NCBI GenBank assembly: GCA_016291135.1
Contig: JAEFAE010000011.1
Coordinates: 1 to 61,024, forward strand
Length of the DNA: 61,024 nucleotides
Reading direction: 5' to 3'
Origin: Bacteroidales bacterium
GTDB taxonomy: Bacteria; Bacteroidota; Bacteroidia; Bacteroidales; F082
In this document: piece after piece, positions 1 to 8,261 of the stretch
How the letters are laid out: each line of letters opens with the position of its first letter
How positions within the stretch are numbered: the first letter of the stretch is position 1
Notes under the pieces: model-generated
Told to the model about the DNA's origin: nothing
The model's input: the letters and a program-made list of their open reading frames with translations, nothing else
Databases searched by the model: none
Translations under genes and position numbers: made by a program

Positions 1-170
1 AGGCCAGGCACCTCACCATTACGACCCTCCTGGGACAGGTTCTGTATGACGGACCCGTCAACATCGATCTCAACACCTTGCAACTGGAAGGTTACCCTGC
101 CGGGGTTTATCTGGTACACCTGCTGACAGACCAGGGCACCGTCACCAAGAAGGTCTGCGTGACACCATAA
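1..170 (+). CDS. T9SS-secreted protein, C-terminal end only (partial)
   Basis: The frame starting at base 3 stays open from the window edge to a TAA at 168-170 and gives about 55 residues. These read like the last part of a T9SS type A sorting domain: a TLLGQVLYDG strand, then YPAGVYLVHLL, then a basic TKKVCV tail. In such proteins this domain takes the cargo through the type IX outer-membrane translocon and is removed at the cell surface. The functional part of the protein lies outside the window, so its activity cannot be stated. Its 3' end overlaps the convergent prmC frame by 29 bases. Confidence 0.8.
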   Translation, partial: ARHLTITTLLGQVLYDGPVNIDLNTLQLEGYPAGVYLVHLLTDQGTVTKKVCVTP

Positions 171-1041
171 CGTTTATTCCACTCGTGCGCGTGGCGCACA
201 CGAAACGGGGCTTCCCGGCGTAATCTTCCCAAAGATCCGCCTGGAAGCCCTGTTCTTTACACAGGCAGAGCAATTCCTCCCCCAGCGCTTCATTGATCTC
301 GAACCAGACGACACCGCCAGGATTCAGCTGGGACTTGGCCAACGACAGGATCTGCCGATAGAACAACAGGGGATCCTCATCAGGCACGAACAATGCCGTT
401 CCAGGCTCGTATTCGAGGACGTTGGGTTCCATGGCGGTTTTCTCGCTTTCGCGGATGTAGGGCGGGTTGCTGACCACGAGATCGACGGGTTCGTTCCAGG
501 TTTCCGACTGGGGATTTAGCACATCGTCGAGCACAAAATCCAAGGTAACCTGCAGTCGTTCCGCGTTACCCTTGGCCGTTTCCAGAGCCAAGGGTGAGAC
601 CTCGAATGCCGTCACCTTTGCCAAAGGGAAACGTTTGGCCAGGGCGATGGCGATGCATCCCGAACCCGTGCCAATGTCCCAAAGGCGCATCGGACGGTCG
701 GTCGGCAACTGAGCTGCGATTTTCCACACCAGCTCTTCCGTCTCCGGACGGGGAATCAGCACCGATGGATTCACCCGAAAGGCCATCCCGTCGAAATGCG
801 CCAAGCCGGTGACATACTGCACCGGTTCGCCTGCCAGCAGGCGGTCCACCGAGGTCCTCAGCAGGGCATGTTGCAGCTCGTCGATCCGGAGGGACGGTTC
901 CATCAACTGCCGTTTCAAGTCGATGCCGAAGAGGTCTTCCAGCAGGATGCGCATCAGCTGTTCCGCTTCCCTTTGCGGAAACCGTTCGGCCAACACTTCC
1001 GTGAAATGCCGTTTGGTTTTATTTAGATTGAAACCGATCAT
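142..1041 (-). CDS. prmC: Peptide chain release factor N5-glutamine methyltransferase PrmC
   Basis: It methylates the GGQ glutamine of release factors RF1 and RF2 using S-adenosylmethionine. The protein (299 aa) has an N-terminal helical domain, a SAM-binding loop DIGTGSGCIAIALA and the substrate-glutamine motif SNPPYI, the hallmark of this family. The ATG at 1041 (MIGFNLNKTKRHF) was chosen because a longer frame to 1125 would run into the upstream lipoprotein gene and adds residues unlike the family. The last roughly 15 residues, after GKPRFVCA, are an extension made by reading into the convergent upstream gene. It lies 16 bases after the LRR lipoprotein gene and is probably read from the promoter at 2729-2736. 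Confidence 0.93.
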   Translation of the reverse strand: MIGFNLNKTKRHFTEVLAERFPQREAEQLMRILLEDLFGIDLKRQLMEPSLRIDELQHALLRTSVDRLLAGEPVQYVTGLAHFDGMAFRVNPSVLIPRPETEELVWKIAAQLPTDRPMRLWDIGTGSGCIAIALAKRFPLAKVTAFEVSPLALETAKGNAERLQVTLDFVLDDVLNPQSETWNEPVDLVVSNPPYIRESEKTAMEPNVLEYEPGTALFVPDEDPLLFYRQILSLAKSQLNPGGVVWFEINEALGEELLCLCKEQGFQADLWEDYAGKPRFVCATRTSGINVMVSRRPSW

Positions 1042-1057
1042 CGTGGTGAAAGGCACC

Positions 1058-1843
1058 TTATTGGATAGGTTGGATGATGTCGGCATAATCGCTCCAGACG
1101 GGAGCGTTCTTATAGGCTTCAACACCCTCTTTGGGAACGAGGATCTCCTGGAGGGGAAGGCCGTTGAACGTAGATTCCACCAAAGACGGCGGCGTCACCG
1201 CATGGCTGATCACGGTCTTCAACGAGCTACAACCGATAAAAAGCATTCCCGCACAGCTTTGCAAACCCGAACCCAATTCGATTTTTTCCAAACTGCTGCA
1301 ATTGAAAAAGGCCCCCATATAGATTCCTTCCACAGCATCGGGCACTTTCAGGTAGGTGAGACTGCTACAGTTGTTGAAAGTATGGAAGTCGATCCATTGG
1401 ATCCCCTCGGGAAGCACGACGGAATGTAAATTCGTACAACCATAGAAGGCACCCTCACCGAGAACGGTGACGGTATTGGGAAGGGTCATGGAGGTCAGTT
1501 CCTCGCAATTTACAAAAGTTAGCGGTTTTACACCGGTGATGGTATAGGTTTGGCCATAGTGTTCGAAGGTTTCCGGAACGTCAAGGGCACCCGCATAGCA
1601 ACCATGCACACTGTCGTCGTCGAAAAAGTCTTGAGAAGAAGTGATCCAAGCCGTTGTTGCCGATTCGATCTCAAAGTACCATTTCGCGCCATTCTGGCAC
1701 AAAGCTTCAACATACACGATTCCATGATGGTTCAACTCCCGAGTCGATACGATATCCGAAGATGACGGCTCCGGCTTGCATGCGCTAAAGGCCGATCCTA
1801 AAAGAATCAAGACAAGCCACAAGAAAGGATGATTGTTTTTCAT
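1058..1843 (-). CDS. BspA-type leucine-rich-repeat (LRR_5) lipoprotein
   Basis: A 261-residue secreted protein. The N-terminus has a hydrophobic stretch and the lipobox-like end SAFSAC (Cys21), so lipidation and envelope anchoring are expected. The second half holds LRR_5 repeats of the BspA/Treponema type (for example LTSMTLPNTVTVLGEGAFYG, then further units at about 23-residue spacing) and ends with a capping segment VPKEGVEAYKNAPVW that is typical of this family. BspA-like proteins serve in adhesion or ligand binding; the partner here is unknown. It is a paralogue of the next gene upstream (1855-2709), from which it is separated by 11 bases, so the pair probably came from duplication and is co-transcribed with prmC. 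Confidence 0.85.
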   Translation of the reverse strand: MKNNHPFLWLVLILLGSAFSACKPEPSSSDIVSTRELNHHGIVYVEALCQNGAKWYFEIESATTAWITSSQDFFDDDSVHGCYAGALDVPETFEHYGQTYTITGVKPLTFVNCEELTSMTLPNTVTVLGEGAFYGCTNLHSVVLPEGIQWIDFHTFNNCSSLTYLKVPDAVEGIYMGAFFNCSSLEKIELGSGLQSCAGMLFIGCSSLKTVISHAVTPPSLVESTFNGLPLQEILVPKEGVEAYKNAPVWSDYADIIQPIQ

Positions 1844-1854
1844 GTTTTTATTCT

Positions 1855-2709
1855 TTAGTTAATCCCAACCATAAGGCCGGCATAGGGACTCCAATTCGCA
1901 TCGTTTTTATAGGCATCCAACGCCGCCGAGGGGACGGCGATGCTTTCCAGGGATTCAGGAAACAGGAAGGGGCCTTCGTAATACCATCCTTCGTATTTTC
2001 CCGGGGGTGTTGTCGGACGGCAGGTCAGGGTTTTTAACGCAGTGCAGCCTTCAAACAGCGCGAATCCAAGCTGACAAACCGATTCGGGGATTTCAAACGA
2101 AACCAAGGAGAGGCAATCTACAAACGCTTGGTCACCGATGCTCAATAGGGTGTTGGGCAGGGTCACCGATTGCAACTTCTGACAATCGGCAAAGCAATTG
2201 TTAGGGATGGACAAGACCGTGTTCGGAATGTTTACGGATTCCAAGGAGGCACATGCGAGAAAAGCACACTCTTGAATACTGGTAACCGTATTGGGTATCG
2301 TCACGGCGGTAACCAGACTGGGGGCATACCAGGTGCTTGTCATTGTTTCCAAGTAGGCTCCAAAAGCATACGATCCAATGGCGTTAACCTTATAGGTGGT
2401 TCCTTGGTGTTCAAACTGTTCCGGGATGGTTACCTCGCCCCGATAAACCCAAGCCTGCGAGTCGTCACCGTCGTCATAAAACAAACGATAGCTGGTGACT
2501 TCGGCCGTCGAGTCCGACAACAACCTGAAATACCACCGTGTACTGTCGGAGTAACAGGCTTCGACCACCCTGCCGTTGCTATTGTTCCTTTCGGTGGTGG
2601 ACAACAGCGTCACGGGGCTGTCGGGAGGGGTCGGCTGGGGGTCCTTGTTGCAACCTACCAGGCATACAAGCAAAGAAAGCAATATAAAGAAGGGGGTGTT
2701 CCGTTTCAT
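1855..2709 (-). CDS. BspA-type leucine-rich-repeat (LRR_5) lipoprotein, paralogue
   Basis: A 284-residue lipoprotein: signal peptide ending LVCLVGC (Cys20), a proline-rich linker (DPQPTPPDSP), a beta-rich N-domain with the same CYSDSTRWYF-like segment as its neighbour (CQNGAKWYFE), and LRR_5 units such as VTIPNTVTSIQECAFLAC and VNIPNTVLSIPNNCFADC. The C-terminal cap VPSAALDAYKNDANW matches that of the downstream paralogue. It is the first gene of a minus-strand operon with the second LRR lipoprotein and prmC; a TATATTTG box at 2729-2736 lies 20 bases upstream. Surface adhesion or binding is the general family role; nothing in the sequence identifies a ligand. Confidence 0.85.
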   Translation of the reverse strand: MKRNTPFFILLSLLVCLVGCNKDPQPTPPDSPVTLLSTTERNNSNGRVVEACYSDSTRWYFRLLSDSTAEVTSYRLFYDDGDDSQAWVYRGEVTIPEQFEHQGTTYKVNAIGSYAFGAYLETMTSTWYAPSLVTAVTIPNTVTSIQECAFLACASLESVNIPNTVLSIPNNCFADCQKLQSVTLPNTLLSIGDQAFVDCLSLVSFEIPESVCQLGFALFEGCTALKTLTCRPTTPPGKYEGWYYEGPFLFPESLESIAVPSAALDAYKNDANWSPYAGLMVGIN

Positions 2710-2728
2710 AATATTAAGATTGATTGCG

Positions 2729-2736
2729 CAAATATA
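2729..2736 (-). promoter_or_regulatory. -7 box TATATTTG for the LRR lipoprotein/prmC operon
   Basis: The minus strand reads TATATTTG, an exact match to the Bacteroidota -7 consensus TAnnTTTG, 20 bases before the ATG at 2709. It sits back to back with the plus-strand box at 2751, so the 56-base gap is a divergent promoter. Confidence 0.6.
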
Positions 2737-2750
2737 GGCATTTTATTTAG

Positions 2751-2759
2751 TATCTTTGC
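2751..2759 (+). promoter_or_regulatory. -7 box TATCTTTGC for the DMT transporter operon
   Basis: An exact TAnnTTTG box ends only 6 bases before the ATG at 2766. If the usual distance to the transcript start holds, the mRNA begins at or just before the start codon, so the leader would be absent or only a few bases long. Confidence 0.6.
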
Positions 2760-2765
2760 CGCATT

Positions 2766-3644
2766 ATGATCTATCTGATACTCGCCATCCTGTTCTCGAC
2801 CCTCATCTTTGTAGTGATGAGGCTGTTCAGCCGTTTCGACATCGACAACCATCAAGGCTTGGCTTGGAACTATGCCACCGCCACCGGCATCGGCTACCTG
2901 ATGAGCGCCCTAAACGGCCCCATCACCTCCCCTGTCGGCGAAGCCTGGTTCCCGCTCTCGCTGCTGACAGGATTTTGGTTCATCCTGACCTATGTGCTGA
3001 TGGTCGTCTCCAGTCAACGTTCCGGAGTCACCGTCACCTCGTTGTCGAGCAAGCTCTCCGTGGTCATCCCCACCCTCTTCGGCGTGTTGATCCTGAAAGA
3101 GACGCTGGGCGTGCTGCCGGCCATCGGCATCGCGCTGGCCCTCGTGGCCCTGGTGTTGGTAGTGGGCGGCAAGAGGGGCGCAGAAAACGAGACCAGCAAA
3201 GCGAAGCCGTCCGTCTGGATCGCTCTGCTTCCCGTGTTCATCTTCTTCAGCACCGGCATTGGCGACGTGCTGATGAAGATCACCGAGAAAGCCAACACCG
3301 CTTCGGACCTCACCCCGATGATCGCCTTCATCTACGGCATCTCATTCCTGTTCAGCCTGCTGTTGGTGGGTTATGACCTCCTGAAGAAAAAAACGAGATG
3401 GCAATGGAAAAACATGGTTGGAGGAATGGTCCTGGGGGGTGTCAATTTCTTCTCCACCTACTTTGTCTATCATGCCATGCGGGTGTTTGACAACGTGGTG
3501 CTCTTCCCCATTTACAACATCGGCGTGGTCTGCCTCACCGCACTCGCAGGTTGGCTGCTCTTTAAAGAAAAACTCACCTGGAAGAACTATCTCGGTCTGG
3601 GCATCGCCATCATCGCCGTCGTCTTAATCGCCTTTAAGCCATGA
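2766..3644 (+). CDS. DMT-superfamily (EamA-like) membrane transporter
   Basis: A 292-residue integral membrane protein with about ten hydrophobic segments arranged as two similar halves split by a charged loop near residues 137-150 (GGKRGAENETSKAK). The end of the first half (VVIPTLFGVLILKETLG) and of the second half (LTALAGWLLFKEKLTWKNY) show the family pattern of a helix followed by a short KE-x-L segment, characteristic of drug/metabolite EamA transporters. The substrate cannot be read from the sequence. The stop overlaps the next start as ATGA (3641-3644), so it is translationally coupled to the YigZ-family gene. Confidence 0.85.
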   Translation: MIYLILAILFSTLIFVVMRLFSRFDIDNHQGLAWNYATATGIGYLMSALNGPITSPVGEAWFPLSLLTGFWFILTYVLMVVSSQRSGVTVTSLSSKLSVVIPTLFGVLILKETLGVLPAIGIALALVALVLVVGGKRGAENETSKAKPSVWIALLPVFIFFSTGIGDVLMKITEKANTASDLTPMIAFIYGISFLFSLLLVGYDLLKKKTRWQWKNMVGGMVLGGVNFFSTYFVYHAMRVFDNVVLFPIYNIGVVCLTALAGWLLFKEKLTWKNYLGLGIAIIAVVLIAFKP

Positions 3645-4255
3645 TGTTCGACGACACCTATAAAATGCTGGATGCTCCCGGAGAAGGATTGTACAAGGAA
3701 AAGGGGAGCAAGTTCATCGCCACCGCGTTCACGGTGACGAGCGAAGACGACGTAAAGAAAGCATTGACTGAGGTGAAAAAGAAGTATTTCGATGCGCGGC
3801 ACCATTGCTATGCCTATATGATCGGCCCCGACAAACAGTGTTTCCGTTCGTCCGACGACGGCGAGCCCTCGGGAACGGCGGGCAAACCCATCCTCAACCA
3901 GATCCTCTCGAAGGACGTCACCAACGTCTGCGTCATCGTGGTCCGTTACTTTGGCGGCATCAAACTCGGGGTCAGCGGGCTGATCAACGCCTACAAGACC
4001 GCCGCCCGCGAGGCGCTCGACAACGCCTTGATCGTCGAAAAAACCGTTAACGAGATTTACAGCCTGCAATACCCCTACCCCTTGATGAACGAAGTGATGC
4101 GGGTGATGAAAGAGGCCAGCTTGGAACCCCTCAACACCCGCTTCGAAATGGACTGTTACTTAGAGTTTTCAACAAGAAAAAGCGAAGCCGACAAAATCGT
4201 CTCAAAATTCAAAAACCTTTTCGGCGTAACAGTAACATATCTTAAAACTCAGTAA
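3641..4255 (+). CDS. YigZ/IMPACT family protein
   Basis: A 204-residue cytoplasmic protein of the UPF0029/IMPACT family. The N-terminal domain has the family signature: KEKGSKFIATAF, then DARHHCYAYMIG, SSDDGEPSGTAGKPIL and VVRYFGGIKLGVSGL. The C-terminal part (from about residue 135) matches the small DUF1949 ferredoxin-like domain. Bacterial members are linked to translation or to protein and nucleic acid binding; the exact activity is not established. The start overlaps the transporter stop by four bases; a second ATG at 3644 would be equally possible. It is the last gene before the dnaA leader. Confidence 0.88.
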   Translation: MMFDDTYKMLDAPGEGLYKEKGSKFIATAFTVTSEDDVKKALTEVKKKYFDARHHCYAYMIGPDKQCFRSSDDGEPSGTAGKPILNQILSKDVTNVCVIVVRYFGGIKLGVSGLINAYKTAAREALDNALIVEKTVNEIYSLQYPYPLMNEVMRVMKEASLEPLNTRFEMDCYLEFSTRKSEADKIVSKFKNLFGVTVTYLKTQ

Positions 4256-4413
4256 ATCAATAAGTTAACTATTGATAAAAAAATTACCACACTTTGGCTT
4301 CGTAATTTATAGAGAAAAAAGTGTAAAGTCAATAGCAAAAAAAATTTTTTATTAACTTTTTTCATTAGATATTTGCAGTCTCAAAATCGAGTGATTAACC
4401 GACCCTTTCATTC
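4256..4413. other. AT-rich leader region upstream of dnaA
   Basis: A 158-base AT-rich spacer with A and T runs (about 4339-4360). A TTTGC with a TA four bases too far upstream (4366-4376) is a possible but non-consensus -7 box. No TTATCCACA-type DnaA boxes were found, so neither an origin nor DnaA autoregulation is supported. Confidence 0.4.
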
Positions 4414-5835
4414 ATGGTCACGAACCATAAAGAAATTTGGAGGAAGTGTCTCGAAATCATCAGAGACAACACCTCGGAGCAGAGTTTTGCGACGTGGTTT
4501 ACCCCCATTGTACCCGTCGGTTTCTCGAACAACGTGCTGACCATCCAGGTGCCGAGCCAGTTTTTCTATGAATGGCTGGAGGAGCATTACATCGACCTGT
4601 TGAAGAAGACCATCAAGAAAGTGTTGGGCACCGAGGGCAAGCTGGAGTACAGCATCACCATGGACAGCAATGACCCGGCCTACCAGATGGTGATTCCAGG
4701 CACCAACCGCAACGACGTCAGGAACAACACCTTGGGCCGGCCCGCACCGGAGAACCTGACGGAACGGCTCATCAACCCTTTCATCATCCCCGGGCTGCGG
4801 AAAATGGAGATCGACTCCCAACTCAACGAGAACTACTCGTTCGACAACTTTGTCGAAGGCAACTGCAACCGCCTGGCTCGCTCCGCCGGCCTCGCCATTG
4901 CCGAAAACCCGGGCAAGACCGCCTTCAACCCTTTGCTCATCTACAGCCAGACCGGCTTGGGCAAAACCCACCTCTGCCATGCCATCGGCTTGCACGTGAA
5001 GCACAAGTTCCCCGACAAGACCGTGTTGTACGTCCAAACCGAGCAGTTCATCAACCAGTTTGTCAACGCCTCGAAGAACAACAACCTGAACGACTTCGTG
5101 CACTTCTATCAGATGATCGACGTGCTGTTGATTGACGACATCCAGTTCCTTGCCAAGAAGACACGCACCCAAGAGACCTTCTTCCACATATTCAACTACC
5201 TGCATCAGAATGGCAAACAGCTGGTGCTGACCAGCGACAAACTGCCCGTCGACCTGCAGGACATGGAGCCGAGGCTGCTGTCGCGGTTCAAGTGGGGCCT
5301 CACCGCCGACTTGCAGATGCCCGACTCCGCCACCCGCGCGGCCATCCTGAAGAACAAGCTCTATACCAACGGCATCGTGCTGCCGGACGAGATCATCGAC
5401 TACATTGCCAACAGCGTCCGCACGAACATCCGGGAGCTGGAGGGGGTGTTGATCTCGCTGGTGGCCCAGTCGTCGCTCAACAAGAAAGCCATCACCATCG
5501 AGCTGACCCAACAGATCATCGAACGTTTCATCCGCAATTCGGTGAAGGAAGTCTCGGTGGAATACATCATGAACGTGGTATGCGACTTTTTCTCACTGCC
5601 CATGGAGCTGCTCTCGCAACCCACCCGGAAGCATCAAGTGGTTCAGGCCCGACAAATCGCCATGTTCTTCGCCAAGAAATACTCCAAGGCCAGCCTGGCG
5701 GTCATCGGCCAGCAATGCGGCAACAAAGACCACGCCACGGTGCACCACGCCTGCAAGACCGTCTCCGACCGCATGGATACCGACAAGCAGTTCAGGGCGA
5801 TGATGGCGGAGATCGAAAAGAAAATCCTTATCTGA
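4414..5835 (+). CDS. dnaA: Chromosomal replication initiator protein DnaA
   Basis: DnaA opens the chromosomal origin by ATP-dependent assembly on DnaA boxes. The 473-residue protein has domain I (WRKCLEIIRDNTSEQSFATW), a linker to about residue 130, an AAA+ domain with P-loop at 178-185, Walker B VLLIDDIQFL, an arginine-finger helix region (MEPRLLSRFKWG), and domain IV with the DNA-binding signature NKDHATVHHACKTV. The P-loop reads SQTGLGKT, so the usual first glycine (GxxxxGKT) is serine; the catalytic Lys184 and Thr185 are kept. It is followed after 7 bases by an RsmI-like methylase. Confidence 0.96.
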   Translation: MVTNHKEIWRKCLEIIRDNTSEQSFATWFTPIVPVGFSNNVLTIQVPSQFFYEWLEEHYIDLLKKTIKKVLGTEGKLEYSITMDSNDPAYQMVIPGTNRNDVRNNTLGRPAPENLTERLINPFIIPGLRKMEIDSQLNENYSFDNFVEGNCNRLARSAGLAIAENPGKTAFNPLLIYSQTGLGKTHLCHAIGLHVKHKFPDKTVLYVQTEQFINQFVNASKNNNLNDFVHFYQMIDVLLIDDIQFLAKKTRTQETFFHIFNYLHQNGKQLVLTSDKLPVDLQDMEPRLLSRFKWGLTADLQMPDSATRAAILKNKLYTNGIVLPDEIIDYIANSVRTNIRELEGVLISLVAQSSLNKKAITIELTQQIIERFIRNSVKEVSVEYIMNVVCDFFSLPMELLSQPTRKHQVVQARQIAMFFAKKYSKASLAVIGQQCGNKDHATVHHACKTVSDRMDTDKQFRAMMAEIEKKILI

Positions 5836-5842
5836 CATACCC

Positions 5843-6583
5843 ATGACATTCGGAACCCTCTATCTGGTGCCCAATCTGCTAGGAGCCACCCAGCCCGAGC
5901 AGGTGCTGCCCAAAGGCACGCTCGACATTGTGAAACGACTCCGCCACTTTGTAGTGGAGAACACCCGCACCTCGCGCCGCGTGCTGAGCCGCATCGGCAT
6001 GGACTGCGCCATCGACGACATTGAGTTCATCGAGCTCGACAAACACAACGCCCAGCACCTCGACCTCATGGAACACCTCGGTGCCTGTCTGCAAGGCGAG
6101 GACATGGGACTGATGTCGGAGGCCGGCACGCCCTGCGTGGCCGACCCAGGCGCCTTGGTGGTCGACCTGGCCCATTCCGCTGGGATCCAAGTAGTGCCCC
6201 TGGTAGGCCCCAATGCGATGATCTTGGCTTTGATGGCCTCGGGGTTCAACGGACAGGCCTTTGCCTTCCACGGCTACCTTCCCATCAAGAGTCCCGAACG
6301 ACAGAACGCCATCAAAAACCTGGAGCGCCGTTCCATGGCCAATAACGAGACGGAGTTGTTCATCGAGACGCCTTTCCGCAATAATGCCATGCTCGCCGAC
6401 CTATGCAAGAACCTACACCCCTCAACACGGGTATGTGTGGCCTGCAACCTCACTTGCGACGACGAATTGGTTATCAGCCAAGACGTAGCCGAATGGAAGA
6501 AGTTCAAAGGAGACCTGAACAAGAAGCCGGCGGTATTTTTGGTTTACTGCGAGATGAAACAGGGTGTTTCAAAGCGGCTTTAA
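5843..6583 (+). CDS. RsmI-like SAM-dependent methyltransferase (tetrapyrrole methylase fold)
   Basis: A 246-residue member of the tetrapyrrole methylase superfamily, near RsmI, which 2'-O-methylates C1402 of 16S rRNA. It shows GTLYLVPNLLG at the N-terminus, the motif MSEAGTPCVADPG, and the VPLVGPNAMILALMASGF and FHGYLP stretches. The N-terminal segment is longer and the first motif differs from true RsmI (which has LVATPIGNL), so this is probably the short RsmI paralogue common in Bacteroidota, whose target is not certain. It is probably co-transcribed with dnaA. Confidence 0.8.
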   Translation: MTFGTLYLVPNLLGATQPEQVLPKGTLDIVKRLRHFVVENTRTSRRVLSRIGMDCAIDDIEFIELDKHNAQHLDLMEHLGACLQGEDMGLMSEAGTPCVADPGALVVDLAHSAGIQVVPLVGPNAMILALMASGFNGQAFAFHGYLPIKSPERQNAIKNLERRSMANNETELFIETPFRNNAMLADLCKNLHPSTRVCVACNLTCDDELVISQDVAEWKKFKGDLNKKPAVFLVYCEMKQGVSKRL

Positions 6584-6594
6584 ACCACGGACTC

Positions 6595-7185
6595 CTAACG
6601 GATGTTGAGGACACGATGGATTTGGAGGGAAAGCCGCCAACCCGGGGTTTGCAACACCGCCTCAACACAAGCTTTCATGTTGGCCTTGCACTGCGCTTCG
6701 TCTTCGCAAAAACAAGGCTGCAGGAAACGATGCTTGGCCTCGATGCCTTCGTATTGCGCCAAGTCCTGACCAAGATAGACCACCTTCAATTCATCGCAAG
6801 CCTTCAGCACACAAGGTTCCGCATCGCCACCTTCAAAGGCAGTTTTGGGCGACAATGTGACCCAATCAAGATTAGGAGGCAAAACGCGCGTTCCATTCGT
6901 CTCGATAGCAATCTGCTTACCCGTCTTTTTTTTCAGTTCTGACACAAAGGCCTCGTTGATGAACAAGGACGGTTCGCCGCCTGTCAGCACGATCAACGGA
7001 GCATTGGGATACTTGTTCACCTCGTCAACAATCTCATGCAATGACATCATCGCCCCGGTCTGATGCTGCGTGTCGCAAAAGGCGCAACGCAGGTTGCAGC
7101 CGCTGAAGCGCACAAAGACCGCGGGCGTTCCCGTGTGGAAGCCCTCACCCTGAAGGGAATGGAATATTTCGTTGATACGGCACAT
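6595..7185 (-). CDS. queE: 7-carboxy-7-deazaguanine synthase QueE
   Basis: A radical-SAM enzyme that ring-contracts 6-carboxytetrahydropterin to 7-carboxy-7-deazaguanine in preQ0/queuosine synthesis. The cluster-binding motif CNLRCAFC is preceded by INEIFHSLQGEG and followed by LTGGEPSL. The start at 7185 (MCRINEIF) lines up with the family start; ATG at 7200 and GTG at 7224 (which would overlap the queD stop by one base) are in-frame alternatives. It is the last gene of the minus-strand queF-queC-queD-queE operon and faces the RsmI-like gene with an 11-base gap. Confidence 0.92.
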   Translation of the reverse strand: MCRINEIFHSLQGEGFHTGTPAVFVRFSGCNLRCAFCDTQHQTGAMMSLHEIVDEVNKYPNAPLIVLTGGEPSLFINEAFVSELKKKTGKQIAIETNGTRVLPPNLDWVTLSPKTAFEGGDAEPCVLKACDELKVVYLGQDLAQYEGIEAKHRFLQPCFCEDEAQCKANMKACVEAVLQTPGWRLSLQIHRVLNIR

Positions 7186-7223
7186 GGAAGAACCACCCAT
7201 TTCACGAATCCTCACGCGTTTCA

Positions 7224-7577
7224 CTAATCGAAGTTCTGCGGGGCATCATCCTTGATGTAGGAAGCCTTGTTGTCACGCGATTCCCACACGTCGGCACGAT
7301 AACAATTCGGCACGGTATCGACGATCCAACGGGCCAGGTTCTCGGCCGTGGGATTGAAGTCGAGCACCTCGTTGATGTTGGTATGGTCGATCTTACCGTG
7401 GATCAAGCGCTTGATCTCGGTGAAGTCGCACACCATGCCGTTGCTGTCGAGCTGTTCGGAACGGCAATACACGTTGATCTTCCAGTTGTGGCCATGCAGG
7501 TTCTCGCACTTGCTCTCGTAGTCGAGGTAGAGCTGGTGGCAGGCGGAGATCTCAAGGGTTTTTCTGACGTAGTACAT
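7224..7577 (-). CDS. queD: 6-carboxy-5,6,7,8-tetrahydropterin synthase QueD
   Basis: It converts dihydroneopterin triphosphate to 6-carboxytetrahydropterin, the QueE substrate. The 117-residue length fits the small QueD subunit. The zinc histidines are in SACHQL and LHGHNW, the nearby catalytic cysteine is in ESKCENLHGH, and VCDFTEIK and DHTNIN are the conserved later motifs. Its start is preceded by AATCTTGAAAT-type repeats (7581-7615) instead of a Shine-Dalgarno site. The stop (TAG, 7224-7226) touches the possible GTG start of queE. Confidence 0.94.
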   Translation of the reverse strand: MYYVRKTLEISACHQLYLDYESKCENLHGHNWKINVYCRSEQLDSNGMVCDFTEIKRLIHGKIDHTNINEVLDFNPTAENLARWIVDTVPNCYRADVWESRDNKASYIKDDAPQNFD

Positions 7578-7580
7578 GGG

Positions 7581-7615
7581 ATTTCAAGATTTCAAGATTT
7601 CAAAATATCAAGATT
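7581..7615 (-). repeat. AATCTTGAAAT-type short repeats before queD
   Basis: Read on the coding (minus) strand, the queC-queD junction consists of two direct AATCTTGAA units preceded by a degenerate copy and ends three bases before the queD ATG. The queC stop (7608-7610) lies inside the repeat. The same unit is placed before queC (8261-8294) and iorB (43881-43910). Confidence 0.7.
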
Positions 7616-8261
7616 CATATTCGGTGGTGTCGATGATGCCGGCATCGCGGAGGGCTTGGATGCGCTCACGGCAGGTGCCACATTTGCCACAGTGCTTCTC
7701 ACCACCCTTGTAACATGAGTAGGTCTCGGCATAGTCCAGCCCCAGCGCCTTGCCATGCTCGGCAATCTCTTTCTTGCTCAGATAGGTGTAGGGCGCCCAA
7801 ACCTTGATGTTCTCATAGGTACCTGCCGACATGGCCTCGGACATCGCATTGACGAAAGACGGACGACAGTCGGGATAGATGGAGTGGTCGCCGGCATGGT
7901 TGGCGATCATTACCCGTTTCAGCCCATTGCTCTCGGCGATGCCAGCCGCGATGGCCAGCATGATGCCGTTGCGGAAGGGCACCACGGTCGATTTCATGTT
8001 CTCGTCGTTGTAGTTGCCCTCGGGGATGTCGGCAGCGGTCATCAGCAGGGCACTCTTAAAGTAATGGTGCATGAACTCCAACGGCACCACGATATGCTTG
8101 ATGCCCAGCCGTTGGCAATGCGTGATGGCACAAATGCGCTCACGGCCGTTTTGGGTGGAGCCATAGTCGAAGGTGATGGCCAGGACGATCTCGTCCTTGA
8201 ACTCGTAAAGCATGGTGGTCGAGTCCATGCCGCCAGAGATGATGATTACTGCGTCTTTCAT
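7608..8261 (-). CDS. queC: 7-cyano-7-deazaguanine synthase QueC
   Basis: It makes preQ0 from 7-carboxy-7-deazaguanine, ammonia and ATP. The protein (217 aa) has the PP-loop pyrophosphatase motif SGGMDSTT near the start, the conserved VPFRNGIMLAIAAGIAE stretch, and four C-terminal zinc-binding cysteines (CYKGGEKHCGKCGTC). It lies between queF and queD in the operon. The ATG directly follows a run of AATCTTGAAAT repeats (8261-8294), the last unit of which supplies the A of the start codon. Confidence 0.95.
   Translation of the reverse strand: MKDAVIIISGGMDSTTMLYEFKDEIVLAITFDYGSTQNGRERICAITHCQRLGIKHIVVPLEFMHHYFKSALLMTAADIPEGNYNDENMKSTVVPFRNGIMLAIAAGIAESNGLKRVMIANHAGDHSIYPDCRPSFVNAMSEAMSAGTYENIKVWAPYTYLSKKEIAEHGKALGLDYAETYSCYKGGEKHCGKCGTCRERIQALRDAGIIDTTEYES

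Noticed and set aside
4256..4413. Chromosomal origin next to dnaA
   Set aside because: The region is AT-rich, but no TTATCCACA-type DnaA boxes or close variants could be found, and in this phylum the origin need not be next to dnaA.
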